Positions 19,969 to 30,076 are shown, counted from the first letter of the stretch. The stretch is DNA of 63,390 nucleotides from Halieaceae bacterium (GCA_024640505.1 JAHEEV010000010.1:1-63390), one strand, 5' to 3'. Notes: generated by a model not told the origin, from the sequence alone. Numbers and translations are program-made.

Positions 19969-20403
19969 GTGAATTCGCACGCCCGCACAGTGCTCGCCTT
20001 CGACTTCGGCCTGAAACAGATAGGTGTTGCGGTGGGCAATTCCCTGCTGGGCACCACCCAGCCCCTGTCGGTCATCGCGGCGAAGGAGGGGGTGCCGGAC
20101 TGGCACACAGTGGGCGCCCTGATCGAGGAGTGGCGCCCCGATCTCCTGCTGGTTGGGGACCCCCTGAACATGGATGGCAGCGAAAGCGATCTGGGAAGGC
20201 GCGCACTCAAGTTTGCGCGCCGCCTCGAGGGCCGGTTCGGCCTGCCGGTGGCTAGGGTGGATGAGCGCCTCAGCAGTTTCGAGGCCAAACAGTCCAGCCG
20301 GGAGCGGGGGCACAAGGGCGACTACCGGGCCCGGCCGGTGGACGCTTATGCCGCCGAGATCATCCTGCAATCCTGGCTGGCGGAAAACCCCCCGGCCGAT
20401 TAG
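19969..20403 (+). CDS. ruvX: Pre-16S rRNA nuclease (YqgF/RuvX)
   Basis: 144 residues, RNase-H fold: VLAFDFGLKQIGVAVG carries the first catalytic Asp, and VDERLSS and the C-terminal DAYAAEIILQ supply the others. YqgF processes the 5' end of 16S rRNA. The start is a GTG at 19969 just after GGA; no better ATG is in frame. Its end overlaps the convergent pilU stop by 4 bp. Confidence 0.92.
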   Translation: MNSHARTVLAFDFGLKQIGVAVGNSLLGTTQPLSVIAAKEGVPDWHTVGALIEEWRPDLLLVGDPLNMDGSESDLGRRALKFARRLEGRFGLPVARVDERLSSFEAKQSSRERGHKGDYRARPVDAYAAEIILQSWLAENPPAD

Positions 20404-21539
20404 CGGGCGAAGAAGTTGCCCGCGTCCTCCTCTTCGTCCACCGCCAGGTCGAAACCGCCGCCGGTACCGGCCCTGCCCTTTTCGAACATCTTGATCTGCA
20501 GGCGCACATCGTTGGCGGAATCGGCGTAGCGGATAGCGTCTTCCTTGCTGATAACGCCGTCCTTGAAGGCCTGAACCAGGGACTGGTCCAGGGTCTGCAT
20601 GCCCAGTTCCGTAGACTTGGCCATCAGATCCTTGATCAGGTGCACCTCGCCCTTGCGGATGTAATCGGCAATCAAAGGTGTGTTCAGCAGGACTTCCACG
20701 ACAGGAGCCCGTCCCTTGCCATCCTTACGCGGCAGGAGCTGCTGTGCCACCATGGACCGCAGGTTGAGGGAGAGGTCCATCCACACCTGGCGATGCATGT
20801 CCGCCGGGAAGAAGCTCTGGATGCGGTCGAGGGCCTGGTTGGCGTTGTTGGCGTGCAGCGTGCACAGGCAGAGGTGACCGGTTTCCGCAAAGGTCAGGGC
20901 CTGCTGCATCGTCTCCGCAGAGCGCACCTCGCCAATCATGATGACGTCCGGCGCCTGGCGCAGGGTGTTCTTCAGGGCGACATCAAAAGACTCCGTGTCC
21001 ACGCCCACTTCACGCTGGGTGACGAGGCAGGAACCATGCTCGTGCATGAATTCGATGGGGTCCTCGATGGTGATGATATGTCCGCGGCTGTTGTGGTTGC
21101 GATAGCCCACCATGGCCGCCAGGGAGGTCGACTTACCCGTGCCGGTGGCCCCCACGAAGATGACCAGCCCGCGCTTGGTCATCGACAGCTCCTTGATGAT
21201 GGGGGGCAGGCCCAGTTCGTCGATATCCGGGATGTCGGTCACGATCCGGCGCAACACCAGCCCGCACTGACCGCGCTGTATGAAGCAACTGACACGGAAA
21301 CGACCGAGGCCGGGGCTTGAGAGAGCGAAATTGCTCTCGGAGTGCTCGATGAACTCCCGTTGCTGTTTCTCGTTCATGGTGGACATGACGATGTCATGGG
21401 CCTCCTCGGGCGTGAGCGCGTGCTCGGACACCGGCAGTATCGCGCCATCGACCTTGATACTCGGCGGCGCCATGGCCGCGATAAACCCGTCCGAGGCCCC
21501 TTCCTTGACCACCCTCTCCAGTAATTCCTCGATCTTCAT
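20400..21539 (-). CDS. pilU: Type IV pilus retraction ATPase paralogue PilU
   Basis: 379 residues with Walker A GATGTGKST, the Asp box region ITIEDPIEF, and the His box HLCLCTLHANNANQAL of PilT-class ATPases. The C-terminal extension ending in an acidic DEEEDAGNFFAR tail and location directly downstream of pilT identify it as PilU, an accessory motor that helps PilT retract pili and drive twitching. The ATG at 21539 (MKIEELL) is preferred to one two codons upstream. No pilin genes are in the window. Confidence 0.93.
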   Translation of the reverse strand: MKIEELLERVVKEGASDGFIAAMAPPSIKVDGAILPVSEHALTPEEAHDIVMSTMNEKQQREFIEHSESNFALSSPGLGRFRVSCFIQRGQCGLVLRRIVTDIPDIDELGLPPIIKELSMTKRGLVIFVGATGTGKSTSLAAMVGYRNHNSRGHIITIEDPIEFMHEHGSCLVTQREVGVDTESFDVALKNTLRQAPDVIMIGEVRSAETMQQALTFAETGHLCLCTLHANNANQALDRIQSFFPADMHRQVWMDLSLNLRSMVAQQLLPRKDGKGRAPVVEVLLNTPLIADYIRKGEVHLIKDLMAKSTELGMQTLDQSLVQAFKDGVISKEDAIRYADSANDVRLQIKMFEKGRAGTGGGFDLAVDEEEDAGNFFAR

Positions 21540-21569
21540 CCCCACAGTCCCCCTGTGATTATTCTCTTA

Positions 21570-22604
21570 CTAGAAATTCTCCGGCATCCGGGCTTTCTCC
21601 CGGGCAACCTCACGGTTGATGATACGTTTTTCGACCAGTTCCTGCAGACACTGGTCCATGGTCTGCATGCCCAACGCGCTGCCGGTCTGGATGGCCGAGT
21701 ACATCTGCGCCACCTTATCTTCACGAATCAGGTTGCGTATGGCGGACGTCCCGCGCATGATCTCCCAGGCCGCAACCCGGCCTCCCGTTGCCCGCTTGAG
21801 CAGCGTCTGGGACACCACCGCCTGCAAGGATTCGGACAACATGGAGCGGACCATGGATTTTTCCGCCGCCGGAAATACGTCAATGACCCGGTCGATCGTC
21901 TTGGCCGCCGACGTGGTATGCAAGGTACCGAACACCAGGTGGCCCGTCTCCGCCGCGGTCAGGGCCAGGCGAATGGTCTCCAGGTCGCGCATCTCACCCA
22001 CCAGAATGATATCCGGGTCCTCCCGCAGCGCCGAGCGCAGGGCCTCCGCAAAGCCCAGCGTATCCCGGTGTACCTCCCGCTGGTTCACCAGGCACTTCTT
22101 GCTCTCGTGCACGAATTCGATCGGGTCTTCGATGGTCAGTATGTGCTCGTACTTGTTGTCATTGATGAAATCTATCATGGCCGCCAGGCTGGTGGACTTG
22201 CCGGAGCCGGTAGGGCCGGTCACCAGCACCAGTCCGCGCGGCATCATGGAGATATCGCGGAAGACCTGGCCCATGCTCAGGTCCTCGAGGGTGAGCACCT
22301 TGGAGGGAATGGTACGGAAGACGCCTCCGGCCCCGCGGTTGTGGTTGAAGGCATTGACCCGGAAGCGGGCCACACCCGGGACCTCGAAGGAAAAGTCTGT
22401 TTCCAGAAACTCCTCGTAGTCCTTGCGGGTCTTGTCGTTCATGATGTCGTAGATCAACTCATGAACCTGCTTGTGCTCCATCGGTGGCAGGTTGATGCGG
22501 CGAATGTCGCCATCCACGCGAATCATTGGCGGCAGGCCCGCCGACAGGTGCAAATCAGACGCGCCCTGCTTGGCACTGAACGCCAGAAGCTCTGTGATAT
22601 CCAT
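21570..22604 (-). CDS. pilT: Type IV pilus retraction ATPase PilT
   Basis: 344 residues, the canonical PilT length. Walker A is GPTGSGKST, followed by ITIEDPIEFVH and the His box HLVFGTLHTTSAAKTIDRV; AIRNLIRE in the C-terminal domain is a PilT signature. The ATG at 22604 has GGGGAA 4 nt upstream; earlier in-frame starts lack this. A cytoplasmic hexamer depolymerises pilin at the inner membrane. pilU follows 30 bp downstream, and yggS is divergent. Confidence 0.96.
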   Translation of the reverse strand: MDITELLAFSAKQGASDLHLSAGLPPMIRVDGDIRRINLPPMEHKQVHELIYDIMNDKTRKDYEEFLETDFSFEVPGVARFRVNAFNHNRGAGGVFRTIPSKVLTLEDLSMGQVFRDISMMPRGLVLVTGPTGSGKSTSLAAMIDFINDNKYEHILTIEDPIEFVHESKKCLVNQREVHRDTLGFAEALRSALREDPDIILVGEMRDLETIRLALTAAETGHLVFGTLHTTSAAKTIDRVIDVFPAAEKSMVRSMLSESLQAVVSQTLLKRATGGRVAAWEIMRGTSAIRNLIREDKVAQMYSAIQTGSALGMQTMDQCLQELVEKRIINREVAREKARMPENF

Positions 22605-22736
22605 AGGTTCCCCTTTTTCGCCGGCTATGGCCGCCGGCCCGTCCCTCTCCCATTCCGCCTGGTGGCCATACAACGCCACTGCACGGTTTTATTCTTAAGT
22701 CGCCCGTCACGCCCCGAATCGGCTAAGATTCGCCGC

Positions 22737-23429
22737 ATGAAACGATCCCCTATTGCTGACAATACAGCAAAGTTACTCCAGAGAGTACGACTCAGCGCGG
22801 AAAAAAGCCAGCGCCAGACTAGTGACATAGTAGTGCTTGCGGTAAGCAAGACAAGGACCGCAGTCGACATACGAGAGGCCTGTGCGGCGGGGCTGAACCA
22901 GTTCGGGGAGAGCTATCTGCAGGAGGCCCTGGGCAAAATGGCCGAACTGGAGGATCTGCCGCTCACCTGGCACTTTATCGGTCCCGTTCAATCCAACAAG
23001 ACACGATCGATTGCCACTCACTTCGACTGGGTGCACAGCGTCGACCGGGAGAAGATTGCGCGCCGGCTCAGCGAACAGCGCCCGGAGGGGATGGCACCGC
23101 TGCAGGTCTGCCTGCAGGTCAATATCTCCGGGGAATCCAGCAAGTCCGGTGTCAGCCCGGATGAGCTGCCGGACCTGGCCCGTGCAGTGGCGGGACTGCC
23201 CCGCCTGCGGCTGCGGGGCCTGATGGCCATTCCGGCCGCCACCGGGGATATCGCGGGACAGCGCAGGGCCTTTGCCAGCCTGCGCCAGGCGCTGCAAGCG
23301 CTGAAACCGACAATCGCGGGACTCGACACGCTGTCGATGGGTATGTCCGCAGACCTGGAAGCCGCTATCGCCGAAGGGTCGACCATCGTACGGGTCGGAA
23401 CGGCCATTTTCGGTTCCAGGGACAGGTGA
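22737..23429 (+). CDS. yggS: Pyridoxal-phosphate homeostasis protein YggS
   Basis: 230 residues, alanine-racemase-like TIM barrel lacking the second domain. The PLP lysine is K38 in VVLAVSKTRTAVDIREA; other family landmarks are FGESYLQEAL, WHFIGPVQSNK and LSMGMSADLEAAI. Known to buffer PLP and affect amino-acid pools. The start at 22737 is the first ATG after the pilT divergent region. proC follows, as in many bacteria. Confidence 0.95.
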   Translation: MKRSPIADNTAKLLQRVRLSAEKSQRQTSDIVVLAVSKTRTAVDIREACAAGLNQFGESYLQEALGKMAELEDLPLTWHFIGPVQSNKTRSIATHFDWVHSVDREKIARRLSEQRPEGMAPLQVCLQVNISGESSKSGVSPDELPDLARAVAGLPRLRLRGLMAIPAATGDIAGQRRAFASLRQALQALKPTIAGLDTLSMGMSADLEAAIAEGSTIVRVGTAIFGSRDR

Positions 23430-23498
23430 TATTGCCGCGGGCCGACGTGTATACTGCGCGTTTCATTTTCCCCTGACTACAGCCACACGGACGGGTTC

Positions 23499-24320
23499 TT
23501 GAACACGCTCAATATCGCATTCATCGGCGCTGGTAATATGGCCGGCAGCATCGTCGGCGGCCTGGTCGAGAGCGGGCACCCGGCGGAGCACATCTGCGCC
23601 GCCGACCCCTTTCCCGCAAGCCTGGAACGCCTGCGGGACATTGCCCCGGTCCGGCTCTGCAAGGACAACGCGGAAGCGGCAACGGGCGCCGACGTGATCA
23701 TACTGGCGGTCAAGCCACAGGTGATGGCCGAAGCCACCGAAAGCATTGCCGCCGCGACAGGCTCGGGCAGCGCACTGGTCATCTCGATCGCGGCCGGTAT
23801 CACACTTGCCAGCATGCAAACCCGGCTCGGGCCGCGGGCGGCCATCGTGCGCTGTATGCCCAACACCCCTGCACTGCTGGGTTGCGGAGCCAGCGGCCTG
23901 TTTGCGGCGGACACCGTGTCCGCCGCACAGCGGGAGCAGGCAGATTACATCCTCTCCGCCGTGGGCACCACGACCTGGGTCCCCACCGAGGAAGCACTGG
24001 ACGCCGTCACTGCCCTGTCCGGCAGCGGCCCGGCCTATTTCTTCCTGTTCATGGAAGCCATGATCGACGCCGGCTGTGAGCTGGGCCTGGAGCGGCAGAC
24101 CGCCACCGCCCTGGCCCTGCAAACGGGCCTTGGAGCCGCGCGCATGGCCGCGGAGAGCGACGTCGACCTGGTGGAATTGCGCCGCCGGGTAACCAGTCCC
24201 GGGGGTACAACCGAACGGGCGATCGCCAGCTTCGAGGAGGACGGACTGCGCTCCGTCGTCACGAAAGCGATGCGCTCTGCAGCTGATCGGGCGGCCGAGA
24301 TGGCCCGGGAAATGGGTTAA
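23499..24320 (+). CDS. proC: Pyrroline-5-carboxylate reductase
   Basis: 273 residues. NAD(P)-binding GAGNMAGSIVGGL at the N-terminus and the C-terminal ALSGSGPAYFFLFMEAM plus VTSPGGTTERAI are ProC signatures; the enzyme performs the last step of proline synthesis. The only suitable start is a TTG at 23499 (LNIAFIGAG follows almost at once). An extended -10-like GTGTATACT lies about 45 nt upstream, so it may have its own promoter besides reading from yggS. Confidence 0.94.
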   Translation: MNTLNIAFIGAGNMAGSIVGGLVESGHPAEHICAADPFPASLERLRDIAPVRLCKDNAEAATGADVIILAVKPQVMAEATESIAAATGSGSALVISIAAGITLASMQTRLGPRAAIVRCMPNTPALLGCGASGLFAADTVSAAQREQADYILSAVGTTTWVPTEEALDAVTALSGSGPAYFFLFMEAMIDAGCELGLERQTATALALQTGLGAARMAAESDVDLVELRRRVTSPGGTTERAIASFEEDGLRSVVTKAMRSAADRAAEMAREMG

Positions 24321-24335
24321 GGAGAACATTCAGGG

Positions 24336-24923
24336 ATGGACGCCATCAACGAAATCCTGATCTACCTGGTACAGACATTTCTGACCCTGTACCTGCTGGC
24401 CATGCTGCTGCGCTTCCTGTTACAGCTGGTGAAGGCAGATTTCTACAACCCGATCAGCCAGTTTCTGCTCAAGATCACCAACCCGCTGGTCATTCCAATG
24501 CGCCGGATCCTGCCGGGGTACGGGGGTATCGACCTGGCCTCGCTGCTGCTGTCGGTACTCCTGCAGCTGGCGGGCATCGTCGCCCTGCTGCTGGTCAACG
24601 GCCTCGGCCTGCCCAACATCGCCCTGCTTCTGTTGTGGTCGGTGCTCGGCGTGGTCGGCCTGCTGGTCAACATTTATTTCTTCGCCCTGCTGGGCATGAT
24701 CATCCTCAGCTGGGTCGCCCCGGGGTCCCGTCACCCGGCTATCTACCTGTTGTACCAGATCACAGAGCCGGTTATGGCCCCTTTCCGTCAGGCCCTGCCA
24801 CCCATGGGTGGCATGGACTTCTCGCCCATCCTGGTCTTCATCCTGATCAACGTCATCCAGATCGCCCTCCGGCACCTCGCTACAGGCGTGGGTCTGCACC
24901 CGGCGCTGGTTATCGGCATCTGA
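24336..24923 (+). CDS. yggT: YggT-family membrane protein
   Basis: 195 residues with two YggT repeats, each consisting of membrane helices followed by a conserved segment: [21 protein letters not shown] in the first and [20 protein letters not shown] in the second. Four to five hydrophobic helices place it in the inner membrane. Function is not established; it co-occurs with yggS-proC across proteobacteria. GGAG precedes the ATG. Confidence 0.92.
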   Translation: MDAINEILIYLVQTFLTLYLLAMLLRFLLQLVKADFYNPISQFLLKITNPLVIPMRRILPGYGGIDLASLLLSVLLQLAGIVALLLVNGLGLPNIALLLLWSVLGVVGLLVNIYFFALLGMIILSWVAPGSRHPAIYLLYQITEPVMAPFRQALPPMGGMDFSPILVFILINVIQIALRHLATGVGLHPALVIGI

Positions 24924-24933
24924 GCCCGCCCAG

Positions 24934-26082
24934 GTGAATCCCGGTCGAGACAGCCGTTCGGTGGGCCTGGTCACGCCTCAGCTGGCCCGCTTCGAGGAAC
25001 CGCTGCTGCTGGCCTGCGGCCGGGAGCTGTCCGGCTACGAGCTGGTCTACGAAACCTATGGCGAACTCAACGCGTCACGCAGCAACGCCGTGCTGGTCTG
25101 CCACGCGCTCAGCGGCCACCACCACGCGGCGGGCTACCACAGCGAAGCGGACAAAAAGCCCGGCTGGTGGGACGAATGCATCGGGCCGGGCAAACCCATC
25201 GATACCAACCGTTTTTTTGTGGTCAGCCTGAACAATCTGGGCGGCTGCCACGGCTCCACGGGGCCCCGTTCCATCAATCCCGCCACCGGCCGGCCCTGGG
25301 GTCCGGGGTTCCCCCCGCTGCGGGCAAGGGACTGGGTCCACAGTCAGGCGCGCCTGGCGGACCGGCTCGGCATCGACTGCTGGGCAGCAGTCATCGGCGG
25401 CAGCCTGGGTGGCATGCAGGCCATGCGCTGGGCGCTGGAGTACCCCGGGCGAGTCAGGCACTGCGTGGTCATCGCTGCCGCCATGAAGCTGAGCGCCCAG
25501 AACCTGGCTTTCAACGAGGTGGCCCGGCAGGCGATCCTGTCTGACCCCAATTTTGCCGAGGGTCACTATCTGGAGCGCGAGACCACGCCCGCCCAGGGGC
25601 TGGCCCTGGCGCGCATGGTAGGCCATATCACCTACCTGTCCGACGATGCCATGGCCAACAAGTTCGGCCGCGACCTGCGCACCGGCACCCTGGACCGGGG
25701 AAGCGAAAGCGACGTGGAATTCCAGGTGCAGAGCTATTTGCGCTACCAGGGGAGCCAGTTTTCCGAGAGCTTCGACGCCAATACCTACATCCTGATGACC
25801 CGCGCCCTGGACTACTTCGACCTGGCCCGGGAGTACGACCATGACCCGGTGGCCGCCTTCAGACACTCACGCTGCAGCTTCCTGGTGATCTCATTCTCCA
25901 CGGACTGGCGCTTCTCCCCGGCCCGCTCCCGGGAGATCGTCGACGCCCTGATTGCGGCGGACAAGCCCGTGACCTACACCGAGATCAAGGCCGACGAAGG
26001 GCACGATGCCTTTCTGATGCCCATTCCCCGTTACCTCGATGTGTTCCGGGCCTACATGAAACGCGTCGGGGACGACCACTGA
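24934..26082 (+). CDS. metX: Homoserine O-acyltransferase MetX
   Basis: 382 residues, alpha/beta hydrolase fold. [13 protein letters not shown], the nucleophile elbow GGSLGGMQ, and the Asp/His pair in [10 protein letters not shown] are MetX-type. In gammaproteobacteria with metX-metW pairs the acyl donor is usually succinyl-CoA, so this probably makes O-succinylhomoserine for methionine synthesis. The start is a GTG at 24934 with little Shine-Dalgarno, 11 bp after yggT. Its stop overlaps the metW ATG (TGATG). Confidence 0.93.
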   Translation: MNPGRDSRSVGLVTPQLARFEEPLLLACGRELSGYELVYETYGELNASRSNAVLVCHALSGHHHAAGYHSEADKKPGWWDECIGPGKPIDTNRFFVVSLNNLGGCHGSTGPRSINPATGRPWGPGFPPLRARDWVHSQARLADRLGIDCWAAVIGGSLGGMQAMRWALEYPGRVRHCVVIAAAMKLSAQNLAFNEVARQAILSDPNFAEGHYLERETTPAQGLALARMVGHITYLSDDAMANKFGRDLRTGTLDRGSESDVEFQVQSYLRYQGSQFSESFDANTYILMTRALDYFDLAREYDHDPVAAFRHSRCSFLVISFSTDWRFSPARSREIVDALIAADKPVTYTEIKADEGHDAFLMPIPRYLDVFRAYMKRVGDDH

Positions 26083-26672
26083 TGCGCCTCGACCTGGCGC
26101 ATATCCAGCGCTGGATCGAGCCCGGGTCACGGGTACTCGACCTCGGCTGTGGCGATGGCGAGTTCCTGGAACTGCTGCGGGAGCAGCGCCAGGTCAGGGG
26201 CACCGGCCTGGAGATCGACGAGCACAAGATCACCACCGCGATCTCCCGCGGGCTCAATATCGTGGAGCAGGACATGGATCGCGGCCTGGGGAACTTCCCG
26301 GACCGGAGCTTCGACACGGTGGTAATGGCGCACGCCCTGCAGGCGGTTCACTACCCTGACCGCGTCCTGGAAGAGATGCTCCGTATCGGCCGCCAATGCA
26401 TCGTGACCTTTCCCAATTTCGGTCACTGGCGCTGCCGGGTGCACCTGGGAACGCGGGGCCGCATGCCGGTGTCGAAATTCATGCCCTACCACTGGTATGA
26501 CACCCCGAATATCCACTTCTGCACCGTGAAGGATTTCGAGGCCCTCTGCACGGATAAGGGGATCCGTATCCTGGCCCGAGACGTTGTCGGCAGCCCGGCG
26601 CGGGAGCCACTGCTGGCCGGCGCCTGGCCCAACCTTTTTGCCACCACCGCCATCTACCACATTACACGCTGA
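26082..26672 (+). CDS. metW: Methionine biosynthesis protein MetW
   Basis: 196 residues, class I SAM-methyltransferase fold with motif I VLDLGCGDGEFLELL and an acidic residue in GLEID after strand 2; the segment MPYHWYDTPNIHFCTVKDFE is typical of MetW. MetW works with MetX in methionine synthesis, apparently activating it. Translational coupling through the one-base overlap with metX supports equal production. Confidence 0.94.
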   Translation: MRLDLAHIQRWIEPGSRVLDLGCGDGEFLELLREQRQVRGTGLEIDEHKITTAISRGLNIVEQDMDRGLGNFPDRSFDTVVMAHALQAVHYPDRVLEEMLRIGRQCIVTFPNFGHWRCRVHLGTRGRMPVSKFMPYHWYDTPNIHFCTVKDFEALCTDKGIRILARDVVGSPAREPLLAGAWPNLFATTAIYHITR

Positions 26673-26680
26673 GAAACCCG

Positions 26681-27121
26681 ATGGTCCCGAGACTGACTAC
26701 TGCCCTGCTGCTATCGTTCCTGCTGTCGCTGGGCAGCGCTGCCCATGCGCAGCAGTCGGAGCGGTTTGGCCCGTTCGAACTGCACTACAGCGTCGTGAAC
26801 ACCACGTTCCTAGAGCCACAGGTGGCCGCGACCTACGGCATCACCCGGGGGAAGAAGCGCGCGATTCTCAACCTGGCGGTCCGGGAGCATGTCGAAACCG
26901 GCACCGAGGCGAGAACCATGCAGCTCAAGGGCCGGACCTGGGACCTGATCCAGAACCAGGATCTCACCTTCCAGGAGGTCCGCGAGGGTCCCGCCATCTA
27001 CTACATCGCCGAGTTCAGCTTCATCAATGAGGAGTGGCGCTTCTTCGAGGTACACTTCCGGCCCGAGGGAGCCGGAGAAACCTATACCTTCAAGTTCAAG
27101 CACCAGCTCTATATCAACTGA
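26681..27121 (+). CDS. Exported DUF4426 protein
   Basis: 146 residues with a clear signal peptide (hydrophobic LLLSFLLSLGSAAHAQ, cleavage after AHA near residue 23). The mature part is beta-rich, starting FGPFELHYSVVNTTFL, and corresponds to the DUF4426 family, whose function is unknown. It follows metW by 8 bp and its stop overlaps the rdgB ATG, so it is in the same operon. Periplasmic location is expected. Confidence 0.82.
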   Translation: MVPRLTTALLLSFLLSLGSAAHAQQSERFGPFELHYSVVNTTFLEPQVAATYGITRGKKRAILNLAVREHVETGTEARTMQLKGRTWDLIQNQDLTFQEVREGPAIYYIAEFSFINEEWRFFEVHFRPEGAGETYTFKFKHQLYIN

Positions 27122-27723
27122 TGTCGGCGATCCACCACAGACAGGTCGTCCTGGCCAGCGGCAACCCCGGGAAGCTGCGGGAGCTGTCCCGCATCCTCGA
27201 GCCCATTGGGCTGGAGCTGCGCTCACAGGCCGAGTTCGATGTGCCCGAAGTCGAGGAGAACGGCCTCAGCTTCGTGGAAAACGCCATCATCAAGGCGCGT
27301 GCGGCGGCCGGGCACTGCGCACTTCCCGCCATCGCCGACGACTCCGGGCTGGAGGTGGATTTCCTCAACGGGGAGCCCGGCATCCACTCGGCGCGCTACT
27401 CCGGGGGCGGGGACGCGGCGAACAATGCCAGGCTGCTGAAAGAGCTGGGAGATCTCCCGGAGGAGCGGCGTACCGCCCGCTTCCAATGTGTGCTGGTCTA
27501 CATGCGCCACCCCCTGGACCCCACGCCCCTGGTCTGCCAGGCCAGCTGGGAGGGGCGCATTCTGTTCGAACCCAGGGGTGACAACGGTTTCGGCTACGAC
27601 CCCCTGTTCTTCGTCCCCGACCAGGGCTGCAGTTCCGCAGAACTGCCGTCGGAGGTGAAAAACCGCGTCAGCCACCGGGCAAAGGCCAGCGCCCTGTTGC
27701 TGGAAGCCCTGCGCAGGCGCTGA
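27121..27723 (+). CDS. rdgB: XTP/dITP diphosphatase (RdgB/HAM1)
   Basis: 200 residues. The N-terminal VVLASGNPGKLRELSRIL, ADDSGLEVDFLNGEPGIHSARY and NGFGYDPLF are the family's substrate and metal signatures. It removes non-canonical purine triphosphates to protect DNA. The ATG at 27121 overlaps the previous stop by one base; the frame is open upstream but a start there would lie inside the DUF4426 gene. Confidence 0.95.
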   Translation: MSAIHHRQVVLASGNPGKLRELSRILEPIGLELRSQAEFDVPEVEENGLSFVENAIIKARAAAGHCALPAIADDSGLEVDFLNGEPGIHSARYSGGGDAANNARLLKELGDLPEERRTARFQCVLVYMRHPLDPTPLVCQASWEGRILFEPRGDNGFGYDPLFFVPDQGCSSAELPSEVKNRVSHRAKASALLLEALRRR

Positions 27724-28859
27724 TGCAGCTGCCTCCCCTGGGCCTCTACATCCACCTGCCCTGGTGCGAACGCAAGTGCCCCTACTGTGATTTCAACTCC
27801 CACGAGGCGCAGCAGCTTCCCGAGGTCGCCTACGTGGATGCCCTGCTGGCGGACCTGGAGGGAGACCTGCACCTGGCCGATGAGCGGGCCGTGCAGACCC
27901 TGTTTATCGGCGGCGGCACGCCCAGCCTGTTCCGCGCCGAAACGATAGGGCGCCTGATAGCAGGCATTCGCGCCCGTCTGGAACTGGCCGCTGAACTGGA
28001 AATCACCCTCGAGGCCAATCCGGGTAGCGCGGAAGCCGAAAAATTCCAGGACTTTCGCGCCCAGGGTGTCAATCGCCTATCGCTGGGCATCCAGAGCCTG
28101 AATGACAGCTCGCTGCAGGCTCTGGGTCGAATCCACGACGGAACACGCGCCCGCGCAGCCATCGACATGGCCCGCCGGGCCGGCTTTGAAAGCCTCAACC
28201 TGGACCTCATGCACGGCCTGCCGGGGCAGACCACCGCGATGGCGCTGACCGACATGAAGGCGGCCCTGGCCTGTGAACCGACCCACCTCTCCTGGTACCA
28301 GCTCACCGTGGAGCCGAACACGGTGTTCCACAAGCGACCCCCGGTCCTTCCAACCGAGAATTCGCTGGAAGCAATGCAGGACAAGGGTGAGCGACTGCTC
28401 GCGGACGCCGGCTATCGGCAGTACGAGGTCTCGGCCTACAGCCGTCCGGGTTTCGAATGCCGGCACAACCTCAACTACTGGTCATTTGGTGATTACCTGG
28501 CGATCGGCGCCGGCGCCCATGGCAAGATTACCGACCGGCGGGGGCATATCGTCCGCTACCACAAAACCCGCCGGCCGGAGGATTACCTGGCGGCCGGCGC
28601 GGGTGCCTTCACCGCCGGCACCCGCACACTGGCGCGGGAGGACTTGATCGGCGAGTTCATGCTCAATGCCCTGCGCCTCAATCGCGGTTTCAGTACCGGG
28701 CTCTTCGAACATCGCACCGGACTGGATGTCCGTACGCTACAGCCGCAGTTGCAGCCGCTGTGCGATCGCGGGCTGCTGGAGCAGGATATCGATGGGATCC
28801 GGGCCACGCCGCTGGGCAGGCGCTTTCTGGACAGCGTAATCGCGGAATTTTTCGCGTAA
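27723..28859 (+). CDS. hemW: Radical SAM protein HemW (heme chaperone)
   Basis: 378 residues. The radical-SAM cysteines are C15, C19 and C22 (CERKCPYC), followed by FIGGGTPS and the LMHGLPGQT segment. The protein is related to coproporphyrinogen dehydrogenase HemN but has the HemW form, which lacks the extra N-terminal Cys of HemN; HemW binds heme and delivers it to target enzymes. ATG overlaps the rdgB stop (TGATG). Confidence 0.92.
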   Translation: MQLPPLGLYIHLPWCERKCPYCDFNSHEAQQLPEVAYVDALLADLEGDLHLADERAVQTLFIGGGTPSLFRAETIGRLIAGIRARLELAAELEITLEANPGSAEAEKFQDFRAQGVNRLSLGIQSLNDSSLQALGRIHDGTRARAAIDMARRAGFESLNLDLMHGLPGQTTAMALTDMKAALACEPTHLSWYQLTVEPNTVFHKRPPVLPTENSLEAMQDKGERLLADAGYRQYEVSAYSRPGFECRHNLNYWSFGDYLAIGAGAHGKITDRRGHIVRYHKTRRPEDYLAAGAGAFTAGTRTLAREDLIGEFMLNALRLNRGFSTGLFEHRTGLDVRTLQPQLQPLCDRGLLEQDIDGIRATPLGRRFLDSVIAEFFA

Positions 28860-28903
28860 CTGCGGGTCGGTCCAGCCACAGGAATTCGGCCGGGGGGCCG
28901 CGG

Positions 28904-29596
28904 TCAATCGCGGCTGAAAATCAGATCCCATACCCCGTGACCAAGGCGCTCGCCGCGCAGCTCGAACTTGGTGAGCGGGCGGAAATCGGGGCGCGGGGCG
29001 AAACGGCCGGCGCCACAGGTATTGGAGAGACCTTCGGCGGCGGTCAACACCTCCATCATCTGCTCGGCATAATTTTCCCAGTCAGTCGCCAGGTGCAGCT
29101 TGCCGCCCGGTCGGAGCCTGCTGGCCAGAGCGGCGACAAATGGCGGCTGGATCAGGCGGCGCTTGTGGTGGCGCTTCTTGTGCCAGGGGTCGGGGAAGAA
29201 TACCTGGATGACGTCCAGGGAGGCGGCGGGAATGCAGTCCCGCAGGACCTCAACCGCGTCGTGACAGTAGACGCGGATGTTCTCGACCCCCTGCGCCTCC
29301 ATGCTGTGCAGCAGCCTGCCCACGCCAGGGCGGTGAACCTCGATGCCGATAAAGTTGGTACCCGGTGCGCGGGCCGCCATCTCCACCAGGGACTGCCCCA
29401 TGCCGAACCCTATCTCCAGGACCGTGGGGCCCGCGCGCCCGAAGACTGCCGGGTAATCCAGCGGACCCTCCCGGTGCTCGAGGCCCCAGCGTCCCCAACC
29501 GCGCTCGAAGGCACGCTGCTGGCCGGGGGTCATGCGGCCGGTGCGCAGTACATAACTGCGGATCGGGCGCTGCTTGTCGCTGTCGCTGTCAGTCAC
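28904..29596 (-). CDS. trmB: tRNA (guanine-N7)-methyltransferase
   Basis: 230 residues from a GTG at 29596. [14 protein letters not shown], motif [25 protein letters not shown] and the catalytic-region [16 protein letters not shown] are standard TrmB. It methylates G46 of many tRNAs. The frame stays open further upstream, overlapping the preceding gene, but only the GTG before [13 protein letters not shown] gives a normal N-terminus; no strong ribosome site is visible, so the start is tentative. Confidence 0.93.
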   Translation of the reverse strand: MTDSDSDKQRPIRSYVLRTGRMTPGQQRAFERGWGRWGLEHREGPLDYPAVFGRAGPTVLEIGFGMGQSLVEMAARAPGTNFIGIEVHRPGVGRLLHSMEAQGVENIRVYCHDAVEVLRDCIPAASLDVIQVFFPDPWHKKRHHKRRLIQPPFVAALASRLRPGGKLHLATDWENYAEQMMEVLTAAEGLSNTCGAGRFAPRPDFRPLTKFELRGERLGHGVWDLIFSRD

Positions 29597-29625
29597 ATCG
29601 GGTCGGGGTACGGTTGATAGGGGGT

Positions 29626-30003
29626 CTAGGCCAGCAGTTTCCAGCCGGTAGCGGCCAGGCAACCCCAGCCGGCGATGAACGCCAGACCGCCCAGAGGTGT
29701 GATCGCGCCGAGCCACTTGACGCCGGTCACGCTGAGCAGGTAGAGGCTGCCGGAGAAAACCAGTATCCCGATGCAGAACAGCCAACCGCTGCTCTTGAGC
29801 ATCGCCGTCTGGGGCTGGGTCAGGGCAATGACGCCCACCGCCAGCAGGGCCAGGCTGTGATAGAAGTGGTATTGCACCGCGGTCTCGAAGACGCCCATCG
29901 AGTAGTCATCCAGCCGGTTGCGCAGACCGTGTGCGCCAAAGGCGCCGAAAACCACAGCAAGCATGCCGCTGAGGGAGGCGAGGGTGATGAAGAGTTTTGC
30001 CAT
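29626..30003 (-). CDS. DUF423 (YgdD-like) small inner-membrane protein
   Basis: 125 residues with four hydrophobic helices; the N-terminal [20 protein letters not shown] is the DUF423 hallmark, and the C-terminal half repeats the helical pattern with [17 protein letters not shown]. Function is unknown. GGGGAG-free but the ATG at 30003 is followed closely by the conserved motif. 29 bp upstream of trmB, same strand. Confidence 0.88.
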   Translation of the reverse strand: MAKLFITLASLSGMLAVVFGAFGAHGLRNRLDDYSMGVFETAVQYHFYHSLALLAVGVIALTQPQTAMLKSSGWLFCIGILVFSGSLYLLSVTGVKWLGAITPLGGLAFIAGWGCLAATGWKLLA

Positions 30004-30050
30004 GGGGAGATTGTAACGCAGTTGCAGGTACGACCGGGGGTCGATTTTTT

Positions 30051-30076
30051 ATCGCCCACGGAGTGGGCTCCTACAG
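30051..30076. repeat. REP-like hairpin unit
   Basis: The 26-bp unit differs at two positions from 259-284. The hairpin is GCCCAC-GGA-GTGGGC, whereas the other copy has GCCCGC-GGA-GCGGGC: the two changes lie at paired positions and keep the stem intact. Both units end with TCCTACAG. It is between the rpoH terminator and the DUF423 gene. Confidence 0.75.

Noticed and set aside
21555-22736. Long in-frame upstream extension of yggS across pilT
   Set aside because: YggS homologues start at MKRSPIADNT-like positions; the extension is the reverse complement of pilT.
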